Under the pieces are notes generated by a model. The model saw only the letters and a program-made list of their open reading frames with translations, had not been told where the DNA came from and did no database searches. Below, piece by piece: positions 1 to 12,600 of a stretch of DNA of 64,000 nucleotides; the first letter of the stretch is position 1, and each line of letters opens with the position of its first letter. The translations under genes and the position numbers were made by a program. The DNA is from Phalacrocorax aristotelis (lineage: Eukaryota; Chordata; Aves; Suliformes; Phalacrocoracidae): positions 24,118,582 through 24,182,581 of the forward strand of contig NC_134311.1 in assembly GCF_949628215.1 (NCBI RefSeq), written 5' to 3'.

Positions 1-787
1 ATTTGTCTGAGAATATAAAACAAGCATTCCCCTCATGTATCACCAAGTGAAAGAAGTTGACTGGAATTGATAAAAGGGCTCTTTGGCCTAAGATTGGATT
101 AAATGTCACACACTCTAAACCTCCACTTTTTGCCTGAAGACAGTAATCTCTCATGCATATTGTACGTTTGTTTCACAGGTCTTGTGATGGGCTTAAAATA
201 GTCAGAACTAATACAAAGGGAAAGAAAGCAAACTCCACACATGGTGGCTTAACACCTGTTTTGTTATTGCTTTAATTTAGCACTCTTATGATACCTAATC
301 TTTACACCGTTAAGAAAATAAATGAACAAAAATGTAGAAATAATTACAGATAAGGTTAATGCATCATTTTCTGCAACCTCATACAATTTTAATAAGTTAC
401 TTTGTTTATTAATTAGAATACTACAATAGTTGGTAAGATCTATTTCAATTACAGATTTCTTTGTAATGTTCAGACAAAATGTCTAGGCAGCATCTGTTTA
501 CAGAGGAAAGTATATGCTGTTCTGGCACTAATACAATACAAAATAGACAGACAATATGTTGGGTAATAAGTCTCCACCACTCGATTTCAACAACATAAAT
601 AAAGCTGCTCTACATTACAAGTACTGTGTTTAGCTAGAATAAGAATTACATTCTTTACTTATGAACTGTATCAAAGTTTCATTAAAATTAACCCTTGACA
701 CAAAGATATACTTTCATCTTCAAAACTGACAAGCTCTTGGAGCACTTGATTGTTCTAAATATAAATAAGAATACGCAGTTGTCATAC
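1..787. other. PPIP5K2 intron, partial
   Basis: This is AT-rich intronic sequence downstream of coding exon 6. I see no further coding exon or recognisable repeat in it. Confidence 0.6.
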
Positions 788-889
788 CTTCACATCAGTG
801 CCATCTGTAGGCATGAATTCCTCGTAAATATAGGAGCCTGTTTTTCTGACACTGCTTTCAGGGGAATAAACACTGCTTCTGCTACCAAT
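788..889 (-). CDS. PPIP5K2: PPIP5K2 coding exon 6 (residues 225-258)
   Basis: The exon has 34 whole codons, encoding [20 protein letters not shown] then [14 protein letters not shown], a near-invariant ATP-grasp stretch. The acceptor is TTATTTCAG and the donor GTGAAG/GTATGA. The following coding exon lies outside the window. Confidence 0.95.
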
Positions 890-3800
890 CTGAAATAAAG
901 ATTTTTCTATTAATAAATTCATAGGCTACTGCCCGAGAAACTTTAAAACTCCTTAAAATGACACACTTACTGAGAAAACAGTTCCTGTACCAAACGAAGC
1001 AAGATCGTTCCCAAAAGATTTTTATAAGATTCTAGAAGTGTGCAGATAGCATATGCTTCTTTACCTAAAAGAATCTGCAGTGGCTGACAATCTACTGCAA
1101 GGAACAAGGGTCTTCATTCAATCTACACGTTCCTCTGAAATTCATTTCCCTCATCTGCCACTACTCCTACACAGATAGTACATGACAAAACAGGTCCCAG
1201 CTAACACGCTGGTAGGACAGAATTACTCTGCAATTCTGTTAGACATCTACAATTTTTCAGTAGCTTTAGTACAATACCCTCACCTTTCGAAAGAGCCTCT
1301 GGCTTCCACCCCCAGCAGATGTTGGATAATAAATGTAAACATTGTGGTCCTCAGCACTAACTGGCTTTTCTACAAAAGGCTTTTGGAATATTTCTCCATT
1401 CACTTCCACATGATCTTCTCCTTCAATCAAGTTGCATTCTGAAGAAACAGCGTGAACAACAGAGATGTAATAATATATTTACAGAATGAAATTATTAGAG
1501 ATTTGGGGTAATTTTGTAGCTTGAAATAAAAAGATTATATTACAGTTTTGTTCACTGATTTGTTACTGACTGCTCAAAGACTTGACGATCATGTGCTGAA
1601 CAGGTCTGCTGTACCACACCTATATTATGTTGCTTTAATGCTACGTTCCAGGATTTCTGTTGATTCCCTCAGTGTCAGAATGGAACAGTCTCCTACAGAG
1701 GCATAAGTTTGCATAGGTGGTATTTTTTTAAACATGTTTTGAAGACAGGTGGTAGGGCTGTTTGTCTCTTTCTTCAGCACCTTCCTCTGAAATATCAGGG
1801 GAATAGCAGACGGATAGTGAACATGGTGTGGTGCCAGATGCAAGAGTACTTTTAACAGGCTGAGAACTGTCTCATACTGTGCGCGATTGATGTACCCTGC
1901 ACAGAGGATTAGGCCCTCTGGAATCAGGCACCAGGAATCTCTTTGCCACTGGCTGGCTGCATATAGCAGCTTTTCTTTTACTTTTTTAGCATAAATGAAT
2001 CCTTTTCCCCCTAGATTATGCACACATTTTAACCTAAAATTCCTTACCTCTTAAGAGTTACACCACAGTACTACTTCAATTTTCTTTATTTTTTCTTATC
2101 TCTAACTCTTGTGTCTTGACCTGTCACTGCAATCTCCTAACATTGATATAAGTTTTCATTTTAGAAGATAAAGCTGTTACATTTGTTTTCAGGTACAGAA
2201 AAAAAAATTCAAAAGCAGAGTATATAATCTGCAGATCTACCTGGACTAGACTTCCATTACATTGTTGCTTGTACTTAGAAGGGAAAGTATTCAATAGCCT
2301 GACTTGTTTCTGTCAATATTACTGTCCTAAGTAGGATTATTCATAACTGTGGGTAATGTAACATCATGAATGCTGCCCTATTTGGTGACATATTAGAATC
2401 TCAGCTCGAGTTTGGAGGCCCTTACATTCTAGTTGCTCTATGATGGCTTGGGGCCATCTAGTTGTTCTATGAGGATTGTCACCCCAGGCGTCAGAATCAT
2501 GTTTTTCAGATGCATACTTGTACTGCCTTTGGCTGAGAGGGAGTTAATTTTCTTCACAGTAACTGCTGTGGTGCTACATTTGGAATTTGTGAGTGAAAGT
2601 CTTGATATTTTAGTTATTGCTGAAAAGTGCTTACACAGCCTCAATTCCTTTTCTGTTTCACATACAATCCACAACAATACTTTAAATACTGGAGGAGAAA
2701 TCAACCTCTGTGCCAATGAATTAATTGTCTAGCAAGTGAAATTTAGCTTTCCACCATGCATGTACTGTTCTCCCATGGAAACAAAGAGATGCCAATAGTT
2801 GATATTTTAGCCATCAGTTTTTACCTTGGGGATTGTTTGGATCACGGTTCAGAACTGCATAGCGAGGAAGTAAAATGCCTTCAGCTTTCAGAATACTGTA
2901 TACTTCTCTCCTAGAAGAAAAGAATAAAAGTTGCACATAAGACAGCAATTCCTGCAAATATTTGTATTTCACAGTCCGTAAGTAAGGGAAGAGAGAAATA
3001 CATAAAATTTTTTTAAAAAATCACACAGGATAAGATTATATTTATAATACTCTACTTATGAAAATAATGCTTTCAAGGCCACTGAAACAGCTGTACCTTT
3101 GCAGTGATCTCATCAATATCAACAAAAATGTCATTTGCTATGCCAGGGCTGTCCTCTCCACTCTGGTAGTGCAACATCAATTTCCACAGAACAATTCTCT
3201 TGTTAAAGGAGATTATTAACATGAAGGGTTGAAAAAGTTCATCCAGGACAGCAGCTGAAGGCATCCAAAATAGCAAGTCTGCTCACTGTTCAGAAGGCTC
3301 CAATGAGTGTGTATTTTGCTCGCTATTGTTTTGTTAATATTTGCTATGCATGATTGCAGCCCCAAAAGAAAATTCACTTTGAATAACCACACAATCTTTG
3401 AATACCAACAACTTCTGTTAAGTATCCACTTAACAGAAAAAAAGACCTTTAGTAAGTCACATTAATTCTACAATTACAGGAGGTTGTACAGTTGCTATAC
3501 ATAGCTATGCTATACACATTTTCAGAGCTTAAACTTTTTTATTTGTTAAACTTCAGGCTAATGTATTACTAAATTCCTACCTTGGTAAATCTTCAGATGC
3601 ATCAATACAAAAGCAGTGAAAGAAAAAACACACCTAAAGACATATCCCAGAAAATTATACATACATTAATAAAACATTCACTGTCATTTAGACTAATGTA
3701 CAATACACTTGAACTGTTGCTATGCAATATCAACAGATTCTCACAGTCTCCAACTTAAAAGCAGTTTGCTGTTTACAGGTAATTAGTGTTACTTACCTGT

Positions 3801-6462
3801 CTTGTATGTGATACTGCATATTCAAGTCATTGATGATGAATGGATTCCTGAGTTTTGCATAGGCAACTGCTTTGTCCAGTGGAAATCCTAAAATATATAT
3901 GAAGGCAAATGAATTAAAACTACAAGACAATACCAGTAAATGGTTTGGAACGTCCATTATTCAAGCTTTAGAGTACAATCAGAGATAAGGCTGAAGTGGG
4001 AGGATGCTCCCTCAACTACAGAGACATATCACCTTAAGCTGATCATGAAACTACAGCCTAGTTTCAGTATAGGTGGCCAAAAGTAGTGGTCTTGTCTCCA
4101 ATTCCCTCCTCCTCACTCCACATGCCCTCCACTTCCATAGGGCCAGAACTAAGGCTTTTATTGCCTCCCCTGAAAATATAATTTTTAACTTCAGTCTACT
4201 CATCTTTGGTTCACTGCCCAGCCCCACGAAAAAACTCTAGATATTAGCAGAGATACATGATCAAGTGGCCAGAGACCAAACACTCCCATTGAGAAAGTAG
4301 CATGCCTTCACAGTTACTGGACCAAGTAAGTATTAGGTCACCATTTCCACTGGCTCCACAAATACCACTAGAACACCTATTTTAAATACCATGTCAGACA
4401 GGACTTTCTCAAGCAATGAAAACAGTATCATTTAAAAAGCTTGTAATTTAAAAGTCAGTTTTATTATCTTAAACAAGACAAATTAGATGCTTGCTAGGAA
4501 AATCCAATGAAACTACAAGACAAAAAAACCCAAAACCTTCAAACTAGTTACTGTATTTAGATGTCAAAATATCATATTATTAGAAGATTTACCTTTAGAA
4601 TGAAAAGAAATGAGACAATCACATAAAGGCCAGTTTTCTACTGGCTCATTCAAAATAACATCCTCTTCAAATATCACCACAGTTATGTACTTGAACATGG
4701 AGAGGCGTTCAAGAATTTCTTTCATTGGTTTGGACTTAGATTTCTTAGCCATTGAACAAATCCCAACTGCAATTTGTCTTTCTGGTGGCTGAAGACAGGG
4801 AGAAAAATGCAATTATTATTTTTAAGTTTTCTCAGAACACAACAGGCTTTTAGCAGCACAATACTAGAGCAGACATTTTCTGTTAAAATTCATGTAATAC
4901 CTTTGATGTAGTTCTTAATCAGGTAAATTGCTAGCAAGTAACAAAAGGCAGCATGACAGCATGCCACGCTGCATCCTTATGAAAAATACATCAAAAAAAT
5001 GAAACTGTTCAATAGCTCTATGGTACTTTTTGTGAGTGTTATATCAGGAAAAATATACAGGATCAAAATTTAAGTCTGAAATCTCAAATCTGAATTAAAT
5101 CGTACTTATGGCTTACTCTGAAATTAACCAGCAATTAATTTTTAAACTAATTTTTCTACATCTACTTAGTAGTCACAAGGCTTCTCATATTATAACCTAC
5201 TATTACATATGAATCATGAAAAGGAAAACTAGTAAACCAGAAAACACTATTCTGGATTTCTAAGCTACTTTGTGTATAGACAGTTTCACTTTTCTTCTAT
5301 ATACTCTTTATTTTCTTTCGTGTTATAAACCTTTAAAAATTTCCTTCCCTCAGTGGTATTCCTAAGTGAAACAGCCAAACTGCTCCTCTGTTCAAAAACA
5401 AAAACAAAATACCAAACCTGAGAGCAATCCTTTATTTCAACTTACTGTTCTTTTAAGACATAGCCAATTACCTTCCCTTGCTAAAATACACTGACTGAAT
5501 TGAGCTGTCTGAGCTCCTGATTTTGCACTAATTCTCTGCATTTCCAAGCTGCTTTTGATCACAGTGAAGTGTTTTATTAGCACTTTCTTGCATCTAAATT
5601 TTGTAGACATGCTGCAATCAGTGAAAATTTAATTGATTCCCTAAAGTGAATTGTTACAGACTAAAAAAACCAGCAAAATACCACTAAAAAAAGACATGAC
5701 TCATGCATAATAAAATTAAGAATCTGTCTTAAACAAACTAAAAATTAGTAAGCGTAGTGCTAAAATACAATTCACACACTCTGCAAGGATAATAAACCAA
5801 GGTATAACTTAACATTGACTTAGCATGCACTTTCTATACACCAGGACAAGGAAGAAGAATGAAAAGACGTGAGATCTGAATGAAAACAACAGCAAGATGA
5901 AAAAGGTAATGTTGTGTCTGTTCAAACTGAAAAATCAAAAGTTAACTCTGCAGCCGTTGAGAAGACACAAAACTCTCATTTTTTGCTACTAATTAACCAA
6001 ATAAATAAAATGAAGGTTTATGCCACCCAAGTTCATTCTCAGAACCCAAAACAAGTCTGCAAAGCTGGCACATCAACCTCAGCTGCCCTGAAACTCTGTA
6101 TTAAAGTCAAGCACATCTACTTCAAAGTTTAAAGTACACTTACTTTTCAGGTGTGCTGCATTTCCAAACATAACTGACAGATCATTATCTGAATATGAAG
6201 AATTTCCCAATTCAGACTACTATTTCAGTATTAGACTTCTGTGATCTAATGCCATTTCAAAGTAAAATACTGCTAGAGAACACACAGAATAGTACACACA
6301 TGCCCCTACAGTACATACAGAGTCATACTCTTCCTCCTCTTCTTCCCCATGGTCATAGAAGTGTTCGTAATCTGTAGATCTGGCTGAATCCAATAATTCT
6401 TCTCCATCTTCTCCACCCACAAAGAATCTAGGAGGATCATTCTCTGTTGCGCTAACAGACAT
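788..6462 (-). CDS. PPIP5K2: Diphosphoinositol pentakisphosphate kinase 2, N-terminal part (6 coding exons)
   Basis: PPIP5K2 is a cytosolic kinase that phosphorylates inositol hexakisphosphate and 5-InsP7 to make inositol pyrophosphates; it also carries a histidine-phosphatase-like domain, which lies outside this window. Coding pieces, minus strand, 5' to 3': 6462-6319, 4788-4593, 3887-3797, 2910-2825, 1438-1284, 889-788. They sum to 774 nt, exactly 258 codons, in one open frame with GT-AG junctions. Diagnostic peptides are [42 protein letters not shown] and [12 protein letters not shown], typical of the N-terminal regulatory and ATP-grasp region. The start is ATG at 6462: an in-frame TAG sits 24 nt upstream and position -3 is A. 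PPIP5K1 is the alternative paralogue, but the head-to-head GIN1 neighbour argues for PPIP5K2. The gene continues beyond position 1. Confidence 0.93.
1284..1438 (-). CDS. PPIP5K2: PPIP5K2 coding exon 5 (residues 173-224)
   Basis: The exon encodes [20 protein letters not shown] and, further on, [20 protein letters not shown] and [10 protein letters not shown]. This is ATP-grasp core sequence whose Lys, Glu and His residues contribute to the nucleotide and inositol sites in VIP kinases. The donor is CGAAAG/GTGAGG and the intron phase is 0. Confidence 0.95.
1625..2023 (-). other. Unexplained 132-codon ORF inside a PPIP5K2 intron
   Basis: The ORF lies between coding exons 4 and 5, on the same strand as PPIP5K2, and opens with GTG rather than ATG. 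The predicted peptide has ordinary protein-like composition, for example [20 protein letters not shown] and [20 protein letters not shown] do not recognise a family. It has no obvious poly(A) tail and no splice signal that fits PPIP5K2. It may be a gene fragment, an exapted exon, or chance: a few ORFs of this size are expected in 64 kb. Confidence 0.25.
2519..2680 (+). mobile_element. 5' fragment of an avian ERV LTR (TguLTR5-like)
   Basis: From TGTACTGCCTTTGGCTGAGA through GAGTTAATTTTCTTCACAGT to GCTTACACAGCCTCAATTCC the sequence follows, with moderate divergence, the beginning of a very common avian ERVL-type LTR, as recalled rather than aligned. Similarity stops near 2,680, so the LTR is truncated. 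Just upstream, TCTAGTTGYTCTATGA occurs twice, 28 bp apart, which may mark an older insertion. Confidence 0.6.
2825..2910 (-). CDS. PPIP5K2: PPIP5K2 coding exon 4 (residues 144-173)
   Basis: The exon encodes [20 protein letters not shown] then NRDPNNPQ. The acceptor is TTCTTCTAG and the donor CCCAAG/GTAAAA. It leads into the ATP-grasp kinase core. Confidence 0.94.
2911..3796. other. PPIP5K2 intron 3
   Basis: This is AT-rich intronic DNA with no recognisable repeat, RNA gene or additional exon. Confidence 0.6.
3797..3887 (-). CDS. PPIP5K2: PPIP5K2 coding exon 3 (residues 114-144)
   Basis: The exon encodes [17 protein letters not shown] followed by [13 protein letters not shown], matching the family. 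The acceptor is ATTTTAG and the donor ACAG/GTAAGT. The last arginine codon is split with the next exon. Confidence 0.95.
4593..4788 (-). CDS. PPIP5K2: PPIP5K2 coding exon 2 (residues 49-113)
   Basis: The exon encodes [20 protein letters not shown] through [10 protein letters not shown], the most recognisable N-terminal block of VIP kinases. The acceptor TCTTCAG precedes CCACCAGAA and the donor is AAAG/GTAAAT. It ends one base into the glycine codon that the next exon completes. Confidence 0.95.
4789..6318. other. PPIP5K2 introns between the first coding exons
   Basis: This interval is the intron before coding exon 2; the smaller intron at 3,888-4,592 is similar. Both are AT-rich. I see no mobile element or coding exon in either. 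Confidence 0.55.
6319..6462 (-). CDS. PPIP5K2: PPIP5K2 coding exon 1 (residues 1-48)
   Basis: This exon carries the start codon at 6462 and PPRFFVG near the N terminus, then an acidic stretch with a run of six glutamates ending in YDS. The donor is GTATGT immediately after the TCT codon. The N terminus is a few residues longer than the mammalian form I remember, with extra residues before PRFFVG and a longer acidic run. Confidence 0.88.
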
Positions 6463-6695
6463 GGTTACAAGATCTATAGAGATCTATGTAGAAACTGCAG
6501 CCACTTTGGCAGCCGAGATACTGGGCATGTTTCCTGCTGACTCGGGAACACAAAAGTCCCCTGCTCTTTGATGTTGCTTGTGCGGTGTTGCCACTGTGAT
6601 GACGTGGTCGGTGAGACACTGTTTAACTGGTATCATCTGCTCATTATTGATTTGAGTTGCTGCTCCAAGAAACTCACAATTGGTTACTTCTTCCC
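6463..6695 (-). other. PPIP5K2: Probable PPIP5K2 5' UTR part of the start-codon exon
   Basis: Upstream of ATG 6462 the minus strand stays free of good acceptors until a pyrimidine-containing tract ending in TCATCTCAG just above 6695. I infer that this is the acceptor of exon 2, which would join the CpG-island exon ending at 17,540. The start codon itself is well supported; this UTR border is a guess. Confidence 0.45.
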
Positions 6696-9600
6696 TGAGA
6701 TGATAAAACAACTTTTTAACATAAAAGAAATACCCAAACAAACAACAAAGAGAAAAAACACACTTGGTAAAGGCACATAAAAATAAATCCTTCTCATTTA
6801 CAAAAAGCATTTGGACATTTACATACCCCTGAGCAAAGAATCAGAAATAAAACCATGCATACTACACACAGTCTACACTTTTACATGTATGTTTAGAGCA
6901 GGGGGAATAATTTCAAGACATTTTCCAACTACTGATGCAGACATTTTAAAAATAGTCAATGTAACACAAAAGTAAAAACTGTCAGACGCATTTTTTCCTA
7001 ACTTAAGAAGGGTAAAGTGCAGAGTTTATCTTTTATACAAAAAATAAAACACCAAAGATTTACAATATTTGTGATGTTCAACTCGTCATCCCTGTCATCA
7101 ACTGTTTTTTCCCTGAAGTTTCATGATCAAATGGCAATGGCAAATAGATGAAAATGCTAATGAAAACTATAAAGCTTCCATTAGGACTATGCTTAAATAG
7201 AAATCTATTCTTTCAAAAACTGAGTGAGTCTTCAGTGCGAAAGCAGGATGCATGTGCCAGCTTGATGCTTGCTTATTTATTTCCAACAAAGCATTGCTTT
7301 ATTTTCACTCTGAAAAATTAATATTTACAGAGATGTACACTAACACTGCCTTCCGTCAAAAGTACATTTAAGCACTGATGTACTACTGACATGGATACAT
7401 ATTGTATATTTTCACAACTGGTTAAAAGGAAAGTCCTGGCTAAATAACTTGAATACAGAAACAGAGACTCCGATCTTAGTTTTCGGTTGTTTTAACTAGG
7501 TAACTGTTCTTGCTGTAACTTGTGCATGGCTTTATACCATTAATTGTAATCCATTATGACTACTTAAAAAAAATTAGTAAGCAGTTTGTTGTTTAGAAGC
7601 TCATCTGATCAAATGTTTTAGGTTAAGTTATTAGTCAGATCATTACATAAGTGCCATTCAACAATGATGTCTCAGCAGAACTTAATTTGTCTTTAAATAT
7701 CTGTCAAAATTACTTTGGCTGTGCTATGAACAAAGTGAAGCAATAGTAAATTCCCAGTGGTGATCAACCATTCAGCTTCCTGTGAAAGAGGGTAGGAAAC
7801 AGAGCAAAAGTTACCTAGGAAGAATCTGTCCTAAGTCAAAGAGCAGTAGGTTAAGTGAGGGTAAACAATACAGCTGTTTCAGATCCAGAAGCTGAAGCTG
7901 AGGTCTGAGCAGCAGATCCTGGAGTGACAGCAGGGGATTAAAAAGATTAATTTCTTCAACATATTTGTTATGTATCTGCTCTCCTTCAATTCTGCTAATG
8001 AAAAATTACTTTCCCATATAATGTGAAACTGCAGCCATTTGCCCTTCAAGCAACAAGAACAATGTGAAATTTCAAACACCTAATTAATCCTCCTCCCACA
8101 AGAGTTAAAAATTAGCTATTGAGACAAACCAATCCTCTTTATGAAAGGGTGAAGGAAGCGAGCTTTCCAAATCCTATTTCTAGCAAGCTTCAGAAAGGCA
8201 GAGGTTATTGCCAACATATACTGGCAACTAATACAGATTTTTGAAATGGTATTAAAAACAATAAAGACCCAAAAAAACCTGGCAAAGCCTGAAAATAAAG
8301 TTAAACAGTTCCTCTTGCATCAGCCTCCACTCCCACCACTCAAATTCTGTAAACTGGAATCAGGTGGCTTAAAAGCTTTTTAAAACCTAAGGTTTTCTCA
8401 TAACAAATGAAAAGCAATGACATGAAGCAGATAAACATGAGGTCATCAAAGGAGGTTTTTTTAAGCTTTCTTACCCACACCTATTCCTGTATTGCACTTT
8501 GTGAGAGCAGCAGCAGTTGTGCCATTTGTAAGCAATTAATGAGAATTAATTAATTTTATGAGGATCTCTGGCACTATCTGAGTCTCTCTAACCGAAGTAA
8601 TTAATTCTCAAAGCAAGTAGAAACCATACAAATAAAGACTGAAGGGAAAGCACAACGCATTGGTCTACAAATGACACAAAGATATAACCTGACAAGCTTA
8701 ATTCCCTAACAAATTTATCTGAGCCTTAGTGGTTTTCTACCTTCCTAATTCAAGAATCTGGAGAGTATTGGTGTTATTGTTGGCAAGTATACCTGTCAAG
8801 TGGAGCTTCACTTGCAGAAAACAGACTTTGAACAGTCATATAGTCTGCTTGAAGTTAACAGATCACTTTCTGCAAAGTTTATTACATTGTTCACCTGTCT
8901 GAAGGTGGATGAATTACTAGATTGCCACTCCATGCTACTGCCACCGGGCCCCAGTTTTTGAACAGTTTGTAAAAACAAGAGCAAAGACACAAAATCAAGA
9001 AAAGATACTGACACTTTTCTGGCTTGTAAGCTACTGCATGGACTCACTGAATTGTATTTAAATTGTCATTCTGACTGCTGATGGTTACCAGCTTATCTCT
9101 CAGACAGCAGATGCTGTAAGCTAATGTCATTAGCATAAATTTGAGTCAGGATATAATGAATACGTTATTTATTTTTTAGAATAAATGCTTTCAGAGATGG
9201 GAATTAAAATTCTTTCCTTCCAAGTGCTTTGGCTACTAGAAAAACTGAGGAATCCCCTTGTTTCTTGTGGTGCGTGAAATAAGACGATTCCAAGCAAAGA
9301 GGTATGGAAAGAGAAATATGAGAGTAAGTGACCACAACTACAGTGAACAACTTACACAAAACTCCTAAAAACATCTAGTTATCTGATGTCAAAAATGCAG
9401 TAAGACTGTGGTTGGATAAAAATGTGGTTCTCAGGTTGTACACCAGGGAGAGATAATAAGTGGCAGAGCAAGAAGATGGAGCTGCCTTCCTGACCCAGAA
9501 GTACTGTCAGTGCTGATGGGAGAAACTTCTAACACCACACATGGTGTCCTATCAGAATTCCATCTTGCTGCCCTCAGAGCAGGGAAGAATCTTCCCAGTA

Positions 9601-12600
9601 CCATTTTTTCTGTGTTAAGAAGTCAGCTGCAGCAGCAGTATAGGGGCAGACATGCCTATGTTAGATCATTTCATACTTCATGCATGAGCATAAGCCTCAC
9701 CAGACAGTGAAGGTTAGAATATTACATGCATGCCTCAACTGTGGAAGACTGCAACGTAAGCAAGACAAAACTGAAAGCTTCATATTGGAACATACACTGA
9801 CCCATTTCCAAAGAGATAGCATCAGGAATACCCAGGCAACAATCTCCTACTGTGCAATGACCTTTCCAGGTAAAATTTATTAGACAATGTTCCCTTCAAA
9901 CCTCAGCTGTGACACAAGGCTTCTGTTTTACAGCTTACAGACAAAAACAACCCTCTGCTAATTAAAAAAAAAAAAAAAGAACAACACAATTTATCTAACA
10001 GTGTTGTTTCTTAAAAGGACTTCCAACTGAATCTATGGCCCGTTCATTCCACCTGTCCTAAAACTTCCTATTCCTGACCACCTCATGATACGTTTTGGCC
10101 AAAAGGGAAAAAAAATGTTCCAAGAAAACAGTAAATATGCTTGTCTTAAAATAAGCTCGTCTCAGTCTTTCCTTAATAATTTAGACAGCACTGTAGTAGT
10201 GCACTGCAAATAAGTAAAAATCCTTAATTTAGGGTTTGTAATATATAATATTAATATATTTATATTATTTGTAAGTATATAATAGGAAGTAATCTTAAAA
10301 ATAGGTAGTAACCGCTATTATTATAATTTACTAGTGGAAGGTATACAAAATAACATTCTAAATAGATAAAATGACACACAGACAAACTTAACATTAACAT
10401 ACAAACAGGGCTGTATTTGAATCATAGATTTTGGCAGTCTGCTAAGCACTCCAAGTCCAGTGTTCACTCCAGCAGCACACTCCATACTTTTTCTAACAGA
10501 ACGTTTCTCCACTTCCACAAATATATTCTAAAAGAATTCCACAAGTATAGTCTAAAAAGTATGGGCCAAAACATAGTCCTCACTAAGTGTTAACATATTC
10601 CCACAAGTAGTTTTCCTGTCCCCTTTCCACGTGTTCCAGCAGCTCAGGAATCCAGCCCTGGTGCTTCCTGTATATAATTAGACCATAAAGATCAGCATTC
10701 CAGTAACTGTCAGCAACAAATCAGCTCAACATAGCAGCAGTGATCTGAATAGTCATGTAAGAGAGGGTCAAAGTTTTATCAGCTGTGTTACGAATACTAA
10801 TAAAAACATATGTAACTCCTGTATAACCAGGTTTTCTTTTGCGTCGCTACAGCTATGGGAAGAGCAAATATGCGCTGCCTCTACTGCACTCTAGTGGAAA
10901 CTAATGGAACAAAACTAGAGTAAAATACTCATCTGTTATCTCAAAAAAAACCCCAACACATTATACATTAAATAGCTATAAAACATTTCTACATCACAAA
11001 CCACTCAGGAAAACAACTTTTATAAATGCCATTATTACAAAACAACTACAAAACACTCTGTGACATTTACGTTGTGGAATATAACAAACAGGTATCTGTA
11101 CAAGAAGCTTAAGTGATGCTCAGCCGTTGCATCACTCTGTACACATGTATATATATAACAACACAGCCCACTCCCCTGCACCCTCTTCCTGTACTGCTCC
11201 TTCTAAAGTTTCAGTTCTTACCGCTGTAGGCATATTCAAACTGCGTCCATTACCAGCCTCCTCCAATTCAAATTAAGTAGTTAAAACCCAAATGATCTTA
11301 ATAGCAATTTTTCAAGTAGTCTCAGTGAGATAACAAGAAGCTTTCAATATCCTCCTGCTAGTACCACTATACCTAACATTTTCATTAACAGCAAAAATGT
11401 TTGCCTCTCTCCTGAGGCATTTTACTTGTTTTAAAATTCCAATTCTGCAACATGATTTATGGTGTAAGAAACCACCGAAGACAGACGGTTTGTTGGGTTG
11501 CTGGTGGAGTGGAAAATATGGGGAGGAGGCAAGGGGGAAGCAGAGGGGAGATGGGAAGAAGAAAGAACCAGCCAACAGCAGCAACTGCGATCCCAAGTGG
11601 TCTGCGTGGATGCTTAAGACCTTTCTACAGATCATTCAAAGAAACTTGGTAATACTTCAGATTTAAATGTCTCACTGTAGAACTACTAACAAGGCCCATG
11701 TTCAAGAACAGCATTTCCTCAGGTCTGACAGAGGACCAAGAAGAGAAAGGAGACAGGACAGGCAGAAGGCAGAAAAAGAGGGAAAGGATGTCAAGACACA
11801 GAAGCTGCTGAAGACAACACTGTGAGCAAACCATACATGACTTGTTTATTGCTGTACCTTATACAGCAGAAGATACATATCCTCTCCAATTTACTTAAAT
11901 ATTTAATGTCTACTCTGTCACGTAATACAAAACATTAATATTACACACAGATATTGTTCTGTTATACCACACATCCTCTGAGGTGGTGAGTACCAGCTCT
12001 CAGACCATTACTGAGATAGACTGAATCTAAAAAAAGCTGTAGAGCAGCTCTATCCCAATATCTCTCAACCACAAAGAATATTGCACAACAACAACAAAAA
12101 AACCCACAAAAAAAACCAAACAAACAAACACAAACAACAAACCAAAAAACCTAAACAATAATCCCAGAAAATACAAAGGCATATACAGGTTTCCAACAGT
12201 TAGTGGAATTTACAAGGTCCAGTGCTGTCACAGCCTGATTATGCAACATGAAACCGACAAGTCTTTAGCTCTCCTCATCAAACTCCAACAACAGCCTGAA
12301 GAAGTTTATCACCATCTTCTGTAACTCAGCTCTGCTCAGTAACACAAGGCAAGGAATTGTGCTGATATACAACAGAATTGCCAAGAAATAGGCTACAAAA
12401 AAGGTAGCAAAGGAAAAAGATGCAGTTATAAGGCTACACTACCCAGTCTTACAGGAACTAAGTCACCTGCAACAATCTTGCATTAAACCAACATCAAACT
12501 CTAGATTTCAAAATACACTGACATCTTCCCCCATCATAAGTAATCTACACATTAACACAAGCTTTTCCAAAGTTTCTTTTTCATTCTGTTAGCATTTTCA

